In this document: in pieces, positions 26,838 to 35,090 of the stretch
How the letters are laid out: each line of letters starts with the position of its first letter
Position numbering within the stretch: position 1 is the stretch's first letter
Assembly: GCA_947177165.1 (NCBI GenBank)
Contig: CAMWTP010000023.1
Coordinates: 1-64,000, forward strand
DNA length: 64,000 nt
Direction of reading: 5' to 3'
DNA from: an uncultured Lachnospiraceae bacterium
Lineage (GTDB): Bacteria; Bacillota; Clostridia; Lachnospirales; Lachnospiraceae
Translations under genes and position numbers: made by a program
Notes under the pieces: generated by a model
Told to the model about the DNA's origin: nothing
Database searches by the model: none
The model's input: only the letters and a program-made list of their open reading frames with translations

Positions 26838-26891
26838 GATAACATTTTGTAGTCCTGACATAAAGATAACACTTTGTAGTCCATATGTCAA
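26838..26891 (-). promoter_or_regulatory. Promoter with two 18-bp repressor boxes upstream of the BlaI-like gene
   Basis: Minus strand TTGACA (26891-26886), 17-bp spacer, TATCTT (26868-26863). GATAACATTTTGTAGTCC (26838-26855) and GATAACACTTTGTAGTCC (26865-26882) differ at one base and are 27 bp apart; one overlies the spacer and -10, the other the transcription start. Each contains a TACA...TGT dyad core on the minus strand resembling BlaI/CopY operators. Confidence 0.82.
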
Positions 26892-26937
26892 CATTAAAAA
26901 TTGAATGGGATTTGATAGCTTTGTATCGCATTTTAAA

Positions 26938-26965
26938 AAGAAACAGGTATCATTCCTGTTCCTTT
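26938..26965 (-). terminator. Hairpin terminator
   Basis: GAAACAGG / CCTGTTCC arms (26940-26947, 26955-26962) around a 7-nt loop, with T-rich sequence after it on the minus strand. Probably ended the now decayed flavodoxin gene. Confidence 0.55.
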
Positions 26966-27061
26966 TCTGCTGTTTTTATGCCATCTGATCAAATCTGTTG
27001 TGCATAATATCCGCATTGGAAAGATCTTGTAATATTCCGTCCTGATATCCGATGCTCAGAT

Positions 27062-27240
27062 TTAAGTCTGGAATGCGGAAAAGTCCTCTGCCAGAAGTTT
27101 CCTGCCGCCATGAGTGCAAAACGGGATGATTGTTTTTCCGGTGAAATCATACCCGTCTAAGAATCTATACACAGCCATAGGCACCTTTCCTGGGGACAGC
27201 ATTTCGTTCCGGCTCCCCGGTGCCATCAGGCACACTGCGA
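27062..27240 (-). pseudogene. Flavodoxin-like remnant
   Basis: Minus-strand frame ending at TAA 27062 includes AVYRFLDGYDFTGKTIIPFC followed by THGG, which matches the FMN-site region of Clostridial flavodoxins (normally ...SGKTIIPFCTHEGSG). The sequence before and after is eroded, and there is no start or ribosome site. It sits next to two intact flavin reductase-like genes. Confidence 0.55.
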
Positions 27241-27279
27241 AAAGGCCGCAGACTCCCCCATAGCGGGTGCCTGCGGCCT
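27241..27279 (-). terminator. Terminator after the first NAD(P)H oxidoreductase gene
   Basis: AGGCCGCAG (27243-27251) pairs with CTGCGGCCT (27271-27279) and is followed by TTTTC on the minus strand, 7 bp after the stop at 27286. Confidence 0.8.
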
Positions 27280-27285
27280 CCTGAT

Positions 27286-27837
27286 CTAATGGATTGATTT
27301 TCCAAGTTCATAAGCTTCCTTAAGTTCCGGTTTTCCTTCAATGTCACCGACTGCCATATTCCCTCCGGCAAGAACAGCCCCGAGATTTTTCCATCGTAAA
27401 TGCTCCATCAAATGGTCATAGTACACCACCACATCCTCAAAGCCACTGCCTTCCGCAGCCATCAGCAGGGCAGAAGACCTTCCATTCCCGCGGAGAAGAT
27501 TGCCGTCCCCTTCCTCCAGTGCAAACAGCCGGTCAACAGCCGTCCGAAGCTGCCCGCTCATATTCCAGTAATACAGCGGCGTGGCAAGCACGACAACATC
27601 ACAGTCCTTTACCGCCGGGTAGATCTGGCTCATATCATCCTTCTGTACACAGGGGCATTCCTTGCTGCTTTTGCCCCCAAAACAGCCCAGACATCCATGG
27701 ATATCCATGCTGTTAAGGAAAAACTCCGTAACGGTGTTGCCCACACTTTCCGCTCCTTTGCTAAATTCCCTGACCAGGGCAGATGTATTCCCTGTCTTTC
27801 GCGGACTTCCGTTCAACACCACTATTTTCTTACCCAT
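27286..27837 (-). CDS. Flavodoxin-fold NAD(P)H-dependent FMN reductase-like protein
   Basis: 183 aa. KIVVLNGSPRKTGNTSALV is the phosphate-binding loop of NADPH-dependent FMN reductases, and TPLYYWNMSGQLRTAVDRLF is the second family motif. A cysteine cluster (GCLGCFGGKSSKECPC) near residues 55-70 is typical of iron-sulfur or redox-flavin variants. Cytoplasmic electron transfer or quinone/nitro-group reduction is expected. ATG 27837 has GGAGG upstream. Paralogue of the next gene upstream (27860-28405), same operon, 22 bp apart. Confidence 0.85.
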   Translation of the reverse strand: MGKKIVVLNGSPRKTGNTSALVREFSKGAESVGNTVTEFFLNSMDIHGCLGCFGGKSSKECPCVQKDDMSQIYPAVKDCDVVVLATPLYYWNMSGQLRTAVDRLFALEEGDGNLLRGNGRSSALLMAAEGSGFEDVVVYYDHLMEHLRWKNLGAVLAGGNMAVGDIEGKPELKEAYELGKSIH

Positions 27838-27859
27838 ATTTTCGCTCCTCCATTTCCCT

Positions 27860-28405
27860 TTATATTTTTTCTGCCAATGCAGCCGCCTGACTGCAGCCAT
27901 CGGTTTTTTCAATATCCCCGGCATTCAAAACCCCGGGCACAAGCACTTCGCCTACCATCTTCCATTTCAGCAGCGCCGCTGAACGCTCAACGGGAATGCG
28001 GACACCATCCAGGACCGACATATCATCTTCTTCACAACACGCTATCAATGCACACTCTTTCCCTGCCACGTCCTTACCGGCAACGCAGAAAGAAAACAGT
28101 TTGTCGATGACTCCTTTGATCTGTGCCGGGATCGAATACCAGTAAACAGGCATCGTAAACACAACGGTATCCGCCTCCATGATTGCCGGCGCAACAGCAT
28201 TAAAATCATCATCAAAAGAACAGGCTTTTCCTGACTTAAAGCAGGTTTCACACGCATGGCATCCACCCACATTTTTCATGGCGGCATCAAACCTGGTAAC
28301 TGTATATCCTTTCTCCTCGGCAGCTTTAATAAATGCATCTGTCATAGCAAAGCTATTACCATTTTTGCGTGGACTTCCTGTAATAACAACAACCTTTTTG
28401 CCCAT
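27860..28405 (-). CDS. Flavodoxin-fold NAD(P)H-dependent oxidoreductase
   Basis: 181 aa. KVVVITGSPRKNGNSFAMTD phosphate loop, GGCHACETCFKSGKAC cysteine motif (positions about 47-62) and MPVYWYSIPAQIKGVIDKLF. About the same length and order of motifs as its downstream paralogue, so the pair is probably a tandem duplication. ATG 28405 follows GGAGG by 8 bp. Role: flavin-dependent reductase, perhaps in oxidative-stress or xenobiotic reduction; electron donor and substrate not deducible. Confidence 0.85.
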   Translation of the reverse strand: MGKKVVVITGSPRKNGNSFAMTDAFIKAAEEKGYTVTRFDAAMKNVGGCHACETCFKSGKACSFDDDFNAVAPAIMEADTVVFTMPVYWYSIPAQIKGVIDKLFSFCVAGKDVAGKECALIACCEEDDMSVLDGVRIPVERSAALLKWKMVGEVLVPGVLNAGDIEKTDGCSQAAALAEKI

Positions 28406-28491
28406 AAGATCATTCCTCCATAATTTTCATATTAATTTTTATCCAACACTTCCACTTGTACGAACTCAAAACATTTGAATCCACTCCATGG

Positions 28492-28530
28492 AAAAGCAGG
28501 CAGACAGCCTTTCTGATATACCTGCCTGTT
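28492..28530 (-). terminator. Terminator after the SnoaL-like gene
   Basis: CAGGCAG (28497-28503) and CTGCCTG (28522-28528) form the stem; the minus strand continues with TTTT (28495-28492). Confidence 0.65.
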
Positions 28531-28558
28531 CTTCACTTTATATAATCATTTATTTTGC

Positions 28559-28942
28559 TTACTTTTGGATCGTATCCGAATTTTGGTTGTACGTCTTGGC
28601 AACACATTTCCATTCGCCGTCCATCTTCAAAAGGAGCAGCACATCCGTAAAGTCAATGCGGTTGCCCCAGCCTTCTTCCAGCACACGCACGACAGCAAGG
28701 GATTCCTCCACCATCAGGACATCCACACGGGCCTTGAAGTTATCACCGCCGGGAACCGTATCCACATTGTGATAGAACTGTTCGATCGATCCATGCTCCA
28801 GTTTGCCGTCCAGATAACCGAACAAAACAGCCTCGTCAGTGAAAAGCTCTTTTGCATAGGCGCTGTTGCCCTCGGCAACACTCTTGACAAACTTCATAGC
28901 AGCAGCTTCCACTGCCTGATATTCCTTTAATTCTGCTCTCAT
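28559..28942 (-). CDS. SnoaL / putative lumazine-binding-like NTF2-fold protein
   Basis: 127 aa. Cone-shaped NTF2-like fold expected from EAAAMKFVKSVAEGNSAYAK, a central LDGKLEHGSIEQFYHNVDTV and a final VLLLLKMDGEWKCVAKTY strand pair; matches the PF12893-type lumazine-binding-like group. No catalytic residues can be assigned. ATG 28942 has AAGGAGG 9 bp upstream; the longer hydrophobic frame to 29032 crosses the promoter and is rejected. Divergent from the HxlR regulator, which probably controls it. Confidence 0.75.
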   Translation of the reverse strand: MRAELKEYQAVEAAAMKFVKSVAEGNSAYAKELFTDEAVLFGYLDGKLEHGSIEQFYHNVDTVPGGDNFKARVDVLMVEESLAVVRVLEEGWGNRIDFTDVLLLLKMDGEWKCVAKTYNQNSDTIQK

Positions 28943-28994
28943 TGTAATAGCCTCCTTACCTGCAGGATTGACTTTTCCTGCTGTTGATATTATA

Positions 28995-29057
28995 ATTATA
29001 GCGAGAATAAAACATAAAACAAGTACGCACATTTAGGTGCGATACTTACATATAAGT
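28995..29057. promoter_or_regulatory. Divergent promoter region with HxlR-type palindromes
   Basis: For the minus-strand gene: TTGTTT (29022-29017), 16 bp, TATAAT (29000-28995). Overlapping its -35 is an imperfect palindrome AAGTACGCAC (29021-29030) / GTGCGATACTT (29037-29047). Next to it ACTTACATATAAGT (29044-29057) is a perfect 5-bp-arm palindrome. These are good candidate operators for the HxlR protein. Confidence 0.6.
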
Positions 29058-29086
29058 TATATACTTACCTAAAGGAGAGTGCAAAA

Positions 29087-29419
29087 ATGGGTGAACGCTG
29101 TATATCGCAGGAATGCCTGGAAACAACAGGTTTCAGCTACACATTATCCCTCATCAATGGGAAATACAAAATGACGATTCTTTATACGCTTATGGAATTT
29201 GGCATTGTCCGCTTTAACGAAATGAAAAAATATATTGGAGAAATTTCTTTCAAGACCCTCAGCTCTACTTTAAAAGAATTAGAAGCAGACCAGTTGGTAC
29301 ACAGAAAAGAATATCCCCAGATTCCGCCAAAGGTAGAATACAGCCTGACGGAACGCGGCAAGTCTTTAATACCAATTCTTGACGGAATGTGCGAATGGGG
29401 AGATAAAAACAGGCTATAA
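29087..29419 (+). CDS. HxlR-family winged-helix regulator
   Basis: 110 aa. Typical HxlR pattern: a Cys near the N-terminus (C5, C10), INGKYKMTILYTLMEFGI, FNEMKKYIGEISFKTLSSTL recognition part, wing KVEYSLTERGKSL. Family members sense reactive electrophiles or oxidants by cysteine chemistry and control neighbouring redox genes. ATG 29087 has AAAGGAG 10 bp upstream. The divergent SnoaL-like gene and nearby flavin reductases are likely targets. Confidence 0.88.
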   Translation: MGERCISQECLETTGFSYTLSLINGKYKMTILYTLMEFGIVRFNEMKKYIGEISFKTLSSTLKELEADQLVHRKEYPQIPPKVEYSLTERGKSLIPILDGMCEWGDKNRL

Positions 29420-29741
29420 CATATTTTCCCATAGTAAAAATGCACTCAAACTCATGCTCGGGTGCATTGTGATACACAAATAAGCGGAAAGATATAACAA
29501 AAATCCTCCAATTCAACCTTTTAACGATTCCCGCTATCGTTAAAAGGAGGTGCAAATTCAGAAAACGGAGCAGTCCCCACAACAGAAAAAAGGCTCAAAA
29601 AGCGAAAAAATAAAACCGCAGAATCCGTGAAAAGGCTTATTTTCACGCATTTTAGCGGTTTTCCATTGCAAATGTCGTATAATAAAAATGCTGTAAAAAT
29701 CAACCGGCACGAGCATGCGCACCAGAATATGAAATGTTGAA
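29420..29741. other. Gene-free stretch with inverted repeats
   Basis: No credible coding region. Contains AATGCAC/GTGCATT arms at 29438-29467 and the 12-bp perfect inverted repeat described separately. A TATAAT-like AT-rich block lies near 29679. Possibly the scar of a lost mobile element. Confidence 0.45.
29517..29547. repeat. 12-bp perfect inverted repeat
   Basis: CCTTTTAACGAT (29517-29528), 7-nt loop, ATCGTTAAAAGG (29536-29547). Followed by AGGTG, so it resembles a Shine-Dalgarno-bearing hairpin, but no gene follows. Confidence 0.7.
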
Positions 29742-29783
29742 CGTAAAAAGCGGCAGCGGGAAAATCCATGGTTCTCCCGCTGC
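29742..29783 (-). terminator. Terminator of the DUF2871 operon
   Basis: GCAGCGGGA (29753-29761) pairs with TCCCGCTGC (29775-29783); the minus strand then reads CGCTTTTT to 29745. Lies 40 bp after the stop at 29822. Confidence 0.8.
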
Positions 29784-29821
29784 TTAAAGTGTTTTTGCGC
29801 TTTAGTCTTTACAACTTCTAA

Positions 29822-30241
29822 TCAGCTCTGTGATAATGATACACTTCGCTTGATTTGAACCAGCAGAAGCACCATGCTGACACCCAACAGGATATGTCCG
29901 ATTCCGGCAACACCAGAGATCGCCGCATCCATGCCAGAGGAAAGTGCAGGCATCAGCACCTGGACCATTCCCCGCACGCCAAACATCACAGCGGTAAGGT
30001 TCAGGCCAATGTGATAGGCAGTCAGTATCTGACCAGTTTTCGCACCTGTGAAAGAAAAGTTCTTTTCCAACAAGAGTAACAGCAGGAAAAACACCATGCC
30101 CAGCAAAAAATAATGGGTATGGACAACTGAGAGTGTGGTTTTGGCAGTAAAACCGTTGCATTTAGTAAACTCCCGATAAAACACACCACCAATCATTGCA
30201 AGAACAGCATACAGCAGAGCTGCATTCATATAGCGTTTCAT
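29822..30241 (-). CDS. DUF2871 family membrane protein
   Basis: 139 aa, four membrane helices (about 5-22, 42-60, 75-93, 108-128). VVHTHYFLLGMVFFLLLLLL with its central His, and YHIGLNLTAVMFGVRGMVQ, are characteristic of DUF2871 proteins. Biochemical role unknown. ATG 30241 follows AGGAGG by 3-4 bp. Second gene of a two-gene operon with the hypothetical membrane protein 12 bp upstream; in my recollection these families often sit under TetR control. Confidence 0.8.
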   Translation of the reverse strand: MKRYMNAALLYAVLAMIGGVFYREFTKCNGFTAKTTLSVVHTHYFLLGMVFFLLLLLLEKNFSFTGAKTGQILTAYHIGLNLTAVMFGVRGMVQVLMPALSSGMDAAISGVAGIGHILLGVSMVLLLVQIKRSVSLSQS

Positions 30242-30252
30242 AATCCTTCCTC

Positions 30253-30693
30253 CTATGTTTTATTTTTTTGAACTGTGGCGGCGGCGAAAACCGCTCTGCC
30301 ATAGTTGCAGCCAAACAACAATCCAGCCACCAGAAGCGATGCACCCAGGCCGGTATAAAAAACTGCTATAAACCGCTCCGGTGCAAGCCCGCTTGCCCGC
30401 AGCCCAATGCCGCCGGTCATCATCACTGCCATGACCGCAAATGCTTTTCCGTCAAAGAACTTCAGGAAAAAATGCCGTTCTTCCAAATAGGCGCTGATCC
30501 TGGCGGTATGCTTTTTTACCAGCTTTCCAAAAATAAATCTTTGAAACACCACAAAAACCAGCACAGACAACAGACAGTTCAACACGGTAATGTGGTCTGG
30601 ATATGCCCCCAAACCAATGCGAAGAATATTAAACCCTGCTGCGCTCCACACCAGACAGGCGAGTAGCAACAGGGTATTTCGTTTTACTTTCAT
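30253..30693 (-). CDS. Hypothetical four-helix membrane protein
   Basis: 146 aa, hydrophobic helices at about 6-24, 36-52, 85-100 and 112-130, with a basic loop (KLVKKHTAR). I do not recognise a named family. ATG 30693 with GGAGGAG upstream is chosen. The frame stays open 83 further codons upstream, through the leader to 30942, but crosses a promoter, so that part is likely not translated with it. The operon leader carries two identical-type palindromes. Confidence 0.65.
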   Translation of the reverse strand: MKVKRNTLLLLACLVWSAAGFNILRIGLGAYPDHITVLNCLLSVLVFVVFQRFIFGKLVKKHTARISAYLEERHFFLKFFDGKAFAVMAVMMTGGIGLRASGLAPERFIAVFYTGLGASLLVAGLLFGCNYGRAVFAAATVQKNKT

Positions 30694-30709
30694 AACCTGA
30701 CTCCTCCAA

Positions 30710-30722
30710 TGAACATCGTTCA
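30710..30722. promoter_or_regulatory. Proximal TGAAC-N3-GTTCA palindrome
   Basis: TGAACATCGTTCA directly before the Shine-Dalgarno of the gene starting at 30693. Same half-sites and spacing as the promoter-proximal copy at 30875-30887. Confidence 0.65.
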
Positions 30723-30874
30723 ATTTATAGGGTAAAAAATCCAGGATACTGTCTGCATCCATATTCCATCCGCCCATATATCCATGTAATACAGGCCATA
30801 GTGTCCTGAAACACAGCACTGTCCTCCGGACAATGAAAAATGTCACAACTGTATTCATAACAATCACCTTAATA

Positions 30875-30915
30875 TGAACCATGTTCAGTATAGCAAGCCG
30901 CATTCTTCTTGTCAA
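30875..30915 (-). promoter_or_regulatory. Sigma-A promoter with TGAAC-N3-GTTCA operator
   Basis: Minus strand TTGACA (30915-30910), exactly 17 bp, TATACT (30892-30887). The palindrome TGAACCATGTTCA (30875-30887) covers the edge of the -10 and the start site. Drives the DUF2871 operon with a leader of about 185 nt. A TetR-type repressor is the likely ligand, but none is encoded here. Confidence 0.8.
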
Positions 30916-31084
30916 GTATTTCTCAAAAAAATACTTGTACATATAAACCGTGGAATGAAAAATAAAATTCTACTTCATGGGGATGCAAAGATTCTATACT
31001 GAAGCAGCCCTTGGCATTATTGAGGAACTGATTTTCAAAATTCCTTTTATTCTTCACAGGTTTACTCTTTGATGGCATCCTGTC

Positions 31085-31229
31085 ACGGATTCCACTGATC
31101 CTCTTCCTCAAAGCTTCTTCTGTATATTTCCCCGTCATCATGCAGATAGGCCGTGATATTGGGCAGGAAATCTCCCGCACATGGATACGAATATTCTTCT
31201 TTGTTCCATAAATCAATTGCCCTTGTCAT
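31085..31229 (-). pseudogene. 5' fragment of an alpha/beta hydrolase (esterase) gene
   Basis: ATG 31229 with a perfect AGGAGG starts MTRAIDLWNKEEYSYPCAGD and continues FLPNITAYLHDDGEIYRRS to a stop after 50 codons. This matches the N-terminus of acetyl-esterase-like alpha/beta hydrolases as I know them; the catalytic region is missing and stops accumulate afterwards. It lies 9 bp downstream of an intact esterase gene. The about 140 bp to its left are unassigned. Confidence 0.55.
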
Positions 31230-31238
31230 GATAACCTC

Positions 31239-32177
31239 CTATTTTAATTCAATCAACTGGTTTCCGAACGCTGTCTTCCCTCCCATCACCTCGTCCATGC
31301 GATGCTTCATGATTTTCAGATCCTTTTTCGCCTCTGGGAATGACGGCGTCGCCACATACTGGTGCATCATATGATCCCGAAGATACAACTCGCAGTCCTG
31401 TCCGCAGGCCTTCAACTTTTTATATAAATAAATACTGTCATCCCGAAGCACCTCCGACTTGGAAGCCCATAGAAAAATAGGCGGACAGCCGGAATAATCC
31501 CCATAATAGGGTGCCACAAACGGGTTTGTTAACACTGATTTATCCCTTGACTGCAGATACATGTCACATACTTCTTCCGACAGATAACCAACCATACAGT
31601 CCGTATTCAGATTCTCTGTATAACTCGGCAGTACCTTGTCGTACTGCACTGTCGGCGAAAGTGCAAAAACGGCTGCCGGAAGCGGCAGATTTTTCTCTTT
31701 TGCGCGCAGCAGTGTGGAAAGTACCAGATTGCCTCCAGCGCTCTCCCCGACAAACAGGATCTTTTTGGAATCATACCGTTTCAGGAGAGCTTCATATACT
31801 GTAAGGCAGTCCGTTGCCCCCGCGGGATACGGATATTCCGGCGCCAGCCGGTAATTGACCGCAGCTACATTATAGTGAAGCTTTCCGGCAAGATACACTG
31901 TAAAAAACCGTCTGGTTGCCGACTCCCCAAGAACAAACCCGCCTCCATGGATATAATAAATGAGCTGATTTTGCGGATTCCTCTTTGCTGTTACCAGCTC
32001 AACCGGAATTCCCCCTAACTTCCCCTCTTTCATTGCTACATTTTTTAAAAGCGGAATCCGTTCTGCCTGCCTCCGCTCTTCCTGTCTTTTTTTGTCATAA
32101 TCAATTTTACAGTCCGGTGAATACAGAACCTTTGATTTCATTATCTGTTTGAAAACGATTGCATGGATAAGACTCAT
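31239..32177 (-). CDS. HSL-family alpha/beta hydrolase (esterase/lipase)
   Basis: 312 aa. Oxyanion motif YYIHGGGFVLG (HGGG), nucleophile elbow FVGESAGGN (GxSxG), acidic residue region around SKSEVLRDD and late His in DHMMHQY, giving a complete hormone-sensitive-lipase-type catalytic set. No signal peptide; cytoplasmic. Expected activity: hydrolysis of short-chain or acetyl esters. ATG 32177 has GAAAGGAG 9 bp upstream. It follows the rhamnosidase operon by 145 bp on the same strand, so it could deacetylate imported glycosides, but co-transcription is unproven. Confidence 0.85.
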   Translation of the reverse strand: MSLIHAIVFKQIMKSKVLYSPDCKIDYDKKRQEERRQAERIPLLKNVAMKEGKLGGIPVELVTAKRNPQNQLIYYIHGGGFVLGESATRRFFTVYLAGKLHYNVAAVNYRLAPEYPYPAGATDCLTVYEALLKRYDSKKILFVGESAGGNLVLSTLLRAKEKNLPLPAAVFALSPTVQYDKVLPSYTENLNTDCMVGYLSEEVCDMYLQSRDKSVLTNPFVAPYYGDYSGCPPIFLWASKSEVLRDDSIYLYKKLKACGQDCELYLRDHMMHQYVATPSFPEAKKDLKIMKHRMDEVMGGKTAFGNQLIELK

Positions 32178-32321
32178 ATCTGCTTTCTCCTTTCTAATCT
32201 AAAAAGTACGAACCCCGTTTAGATGCGAATGGTTACGCCATTATTCTCACCTTCTTACTGAACAAGTGCAATAAATAAAGTACCCGAGGGCGCTATTTGT
32301 CATAGCAAAATAAAGCTGTAT

Positions 32322-35090
32322 TCAGACTTCTGCCATAAAGCATCCATTGCCAAGCATCTGTTCACTTCCGTCAGGCAGTACCAGGACAGCCTCTGTATTT
32401 GCCGGGATTTTCCCGGAAATACGGACTCCCTGTGTCCCTGATTTCTCCCACCGAACCTGAATCAGGCCGTTCGGACTCCTATGCTCCCCCGCTGCCCACT
32501 CAAGGCCGCAGCCATACAACGGTGCAATGCGGATTTTGTCATAGGCATTGCCCACGTTCTGGATTCCGACAATGCGGCGGTACATAAAATCACCGACACA
32601 GCCAAACGCATAGTGGTTGAATGAGCATTTGTCCACTGCACCGTTTTCTCTGACTGCGTCCCAGTTTTCCCAGACAGTTGTGGCACCATGCTCGATTTCG
32701 TACAGCCAGGAAGGACATTTCGTCTGCCACAATATTTTCCACGCCGTCTCCTCATACCCGTAATCACACAGGACATCCAACAGATAGGGCACGGACATAA
32801 ACCCTGTGTCCAGACAATAACCGTTTTGCCGGATCAGTTCATCCAGATGTCCAGCCATCACAGGCTCCGTCTCTTTCGGAACCATATGGCACTTCAGAGC
32901 CAGAATATAGTTTCCCTGCATCTCCTGACGGATTTTTCCATTCTCATCCACATACTCCTCGAAAAAGGCTTCCCGCACTCTCTTCGCATATGCACGGAAG
33001 TCCTCCGCCTTATCACTGTGTCCAAGCAGTTCAGACACTCCGGCAAACAGATCCGCATCCGCGGCCAGAAGCGCGGTGTCCACATAATTCATTGTCAGGA
33101 ATGATGACGCCGGTCCGTCCGAAAATCCCTGTGCATTTTTCACGCTCGGCACCAGCCAGTCCCCGAAATGAAAACCGGTATTGATCAGATAATGCTGGTT
33201 GTCCTGCCGGCGTTCAGGCATGGCCGCAAACTGTTCTGCTGTTACCGCCCCCATCGGATTTGCTGTCGGAAGTTCATACGCGCTCTTTTTCATTGCTTCC
33301 ATCCATTTCTCCATTGCCGGGTAATTCTCTTCCAGAACGCGGATATCCCCTTTCAGATGATACAGCTGCAGTGGAAGCGTCAGGATCACGTCTCCCCAGC
33401 CCAGAGAGCCCGCCATCGTCTGCTGGATATAGTTTTTGATCAGTGGCACCGTATTGAGCACATGACCGTTTTCTGTCTGCTCCAGACGGACACTTTTCAG
33501 CCAGTCCTCATAAAATGCCGTCATGTCCTGATTATAAAGCGCGGTTGCTCCGTACACCACCACGTCACCGGTCCATCCTGCCTTTTCCCTGGTAGGACAG
33601 TCTGTGGGAATCGTGATATTATTGGAACGCTGGCTCCAGTAAATATTGTGCTGCAGCTGGTTCAGCCGTTTATCCGAACAGCTGAAATGCCCTGTGACCG
33701 GATTATCCGTGCTGACCGCAAGTGCCGTGAACTGCTCCTTCGCCCAGCCCTGTCCTCCCTTTACCCGCACATAACGGAATCCGTGGTAGGTAAATCGGGG
33801 CGAAAACACCTCATGCCCGGTTCCGGCACAGATATAGCAGTCTTTCTGCGCCCTCGTCTCATCACCCTCAAATGCATAGGTAAAATTCCCGTTTTCGTCC
33901 AGCACCTCTCCGTGCTCAAATGTGATCTCTTCCCCTGGCTGTCCATAGATGTCAGCACGGATAACGCCAGCCATATTCTGTCCAAAATCCACAAGTGTAT
34001 CCCCGTTCGGCGCGGTCCATACCCGCTGTGCCGCAATCTCGGCAAATACCTTTGCCAGCGGCGAACACTGTGCGTCCACCGCCTGAACAGATTTCTTTTT
34101 TTGGCGGACACTTTTCCATGCCTGCGCATCATACGTGCACAGCGAGGGTTCCCCATCGTCCATCCTGGCATCAACCGTCTGGCCGAAAAACAGATCTGCC
34201 ATGCGGACAGGTCCATCAAATGAATACTGCCACGATTCGTCAGAACACAGAACACATCTTGTGCCATCTGCATATTTGATTTCCAGCTGCAGCAGAAGCC
34301 CCGGCACCTCGCCGTACTCACAGCCCCTCCCGAGAGCGATCTTTCCTTTATACCAGCCGTCTGCAACTGTAACGGCAATCGCATTTTCCCCGCACTGCAG
34401 AAGCGTTTCCACCGGAAATACCTGATATTTGAGCCGTCTGTCATAAGTGGTAAACCCCGGATTCAGCACGGAGTCCGTCACCGGTTTTCCATTGATCTTT
34501 GCCTCGTAAATACCATGTGCCGTGATATAAAGCCGCGCCCGCTCCACCTCTTTTTCCAGATGGAACACCCTGCGCATCCGCACTGGCGGGTCATAGGGTT
34601 CCAATGGCTGTGCCCTCAGATTCTCCTCATCAGAAATAATCTCGGGATTCTCCCCCCGCATCATTGCGCCAAGCACTTCCAACCAAACTTTTCCAGCTTC
34701 TTCCAACGGGTTTTTTTCCAATTGAGGCAGGGGTACGGGTTCAATCCATCCTGCCTTCCACTCCTCGGGTTTTAGGATAGCCGTCTCAAAATATTCCTGT
34801 TCGCTCTTTATTTCCAGTCCTTCCTGATTCCACACCGTGATCTGGTAGAGATATCTGCACATTGTGTCCAGCGGTTGTCCTGCATACTCTATGTCTGTCG
34901 TGCTTCTGCCCGCTGTCTTTGTGCTGTCCCAGACAATGGTGCCGTCATCTTTCTGTACCATGATCTGATACGCACTTTGATATACATTGTTTTCTTCCGC
35001 ATCCCATTCCCATGAAAACCGCGGTTTTTCCACGGTAACTGCCAGTGGCCTGTACATGTGCTCACACTGGATATTTTTAATCTGATACAT
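32322..35090 (-). CDS. GH78 alpha-L-rhamnosidase, divergent copy
   Basis: 922 aa, no signal peptide, so intracellular. Architecture as in GH78: N-terminal Bac_rhamnosid_N (about 155-325), concanavalin-like domain, (alpha/alpha)6 catalytic barrel from about 460 and C-terminal beta domain. The barrel motif reads DCPTREKAGWTGDVVVYG, where the GH78 consensus is DCPQRDERLGWTGDAQ, so the acid/base glutamate is retained but its surroundings differ. WLYEIEHGATTVWENWD supplies the second conserved acidic region. Hydrolyses terminal alpha-L-rhamnose; linkage preference may differ from its partner. ATG 35090 with AAGGAG upstream. Last gene of the operon. Confidence 0.9.
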   Translation of the reverse strand: MYQIKNIQCEHMYRPLAVTVEKPRFSWEWDAEENNVYQSAYQIMVQKDDGTIVWDSTKTAGRSTTDIEYAGQPLDTMCRYLYQITVWNQEGLEIKSEQEYFETAILKPEEWKAGWIEPVPLPQLEKNPLEEAGKVWLEVLGAMMRGENPEIISDEENLRAQPLEPYDPPVRMRRVFHLEKEVERARLYITAHGIYEAKINGKPVTDSVLNPGFTTYDRRLKYQVFPVETLLQCGENAIAVTVADGWYKGKIALGRGCEYGEVPGLLLQLEIKYADGTRCVLCSDESWQYSFDGPVRMADLFFGQTVDARMDDGEPSLCTYDAQAWKSVRQKKKSVQAVDAQCSPLAKVFAEIAAQRVWTAPNGDTLVDFGQNMAGVIRADIYGQPGEEITFEHGEVLDENGNFTYAFEGDETRAQKDCYICAGTGHEVFSPRFTYHGFRYVRVKGGQGWAKEQFTALAVSTDNPVTGHFSCSDKRLNQLQHNIYWSQRSNNITIPTDCPTREKAGWTGDVVVYGATALYNQDMTAFYEDWLKSVRLEQTENGHVLNTVPLIKNYIQQTMAGSLGWGDVILTLPLQLYHLKGDIRVLEENYPAMEKWMEAMKKSAYELPTANPMGAVTAEQFAAMPERRQDNQHYLINTGFHFGDWLVPSVKNAQGFSDGPASSFLTMNYVDTALLAADADLFAGVSELLGHSDKAEDFRAYAKRVREAFFEEYVDENGKIRQEMQGNYILALKCHMVPKETEPVMAGHLDELIRQNGYCLDTGFMSVPYLLDVLCDYGYEETAWKILWQTKCPSWLYEIEHGATTVWENWDAVRENGAVDKCSFNHYAFGCVGDFMYRRIVGIQNVGNAYDKIRIAPLYGCGLEWAAGEHRSPNGLIQVRWEKSGTQGVRISGKIPANTEAVLVLPDGSEQMLGNGCFMAEV

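Noticed and set aside
27165-27371. 68-codon minus-strand open frame
   Set aside because: Spans a terminator and the end of an oxidoreductase gene in a different frame.
30694-30942. In-frame 5' extension of the hypothetical membrane protein
   Set aside because: Runs through a consensus promoter; ATG 30693 has a strong Shine-Dalgarno.
30923-31216. 97-codon minus-strand open frame
   Set aside because: Overlaps the esterase 5' fragment in another frame and has no ribosome site.
33168-34223. 351-codon plus-strand open frame
   Set aside because: Antisense shadow of the GH78 gene.
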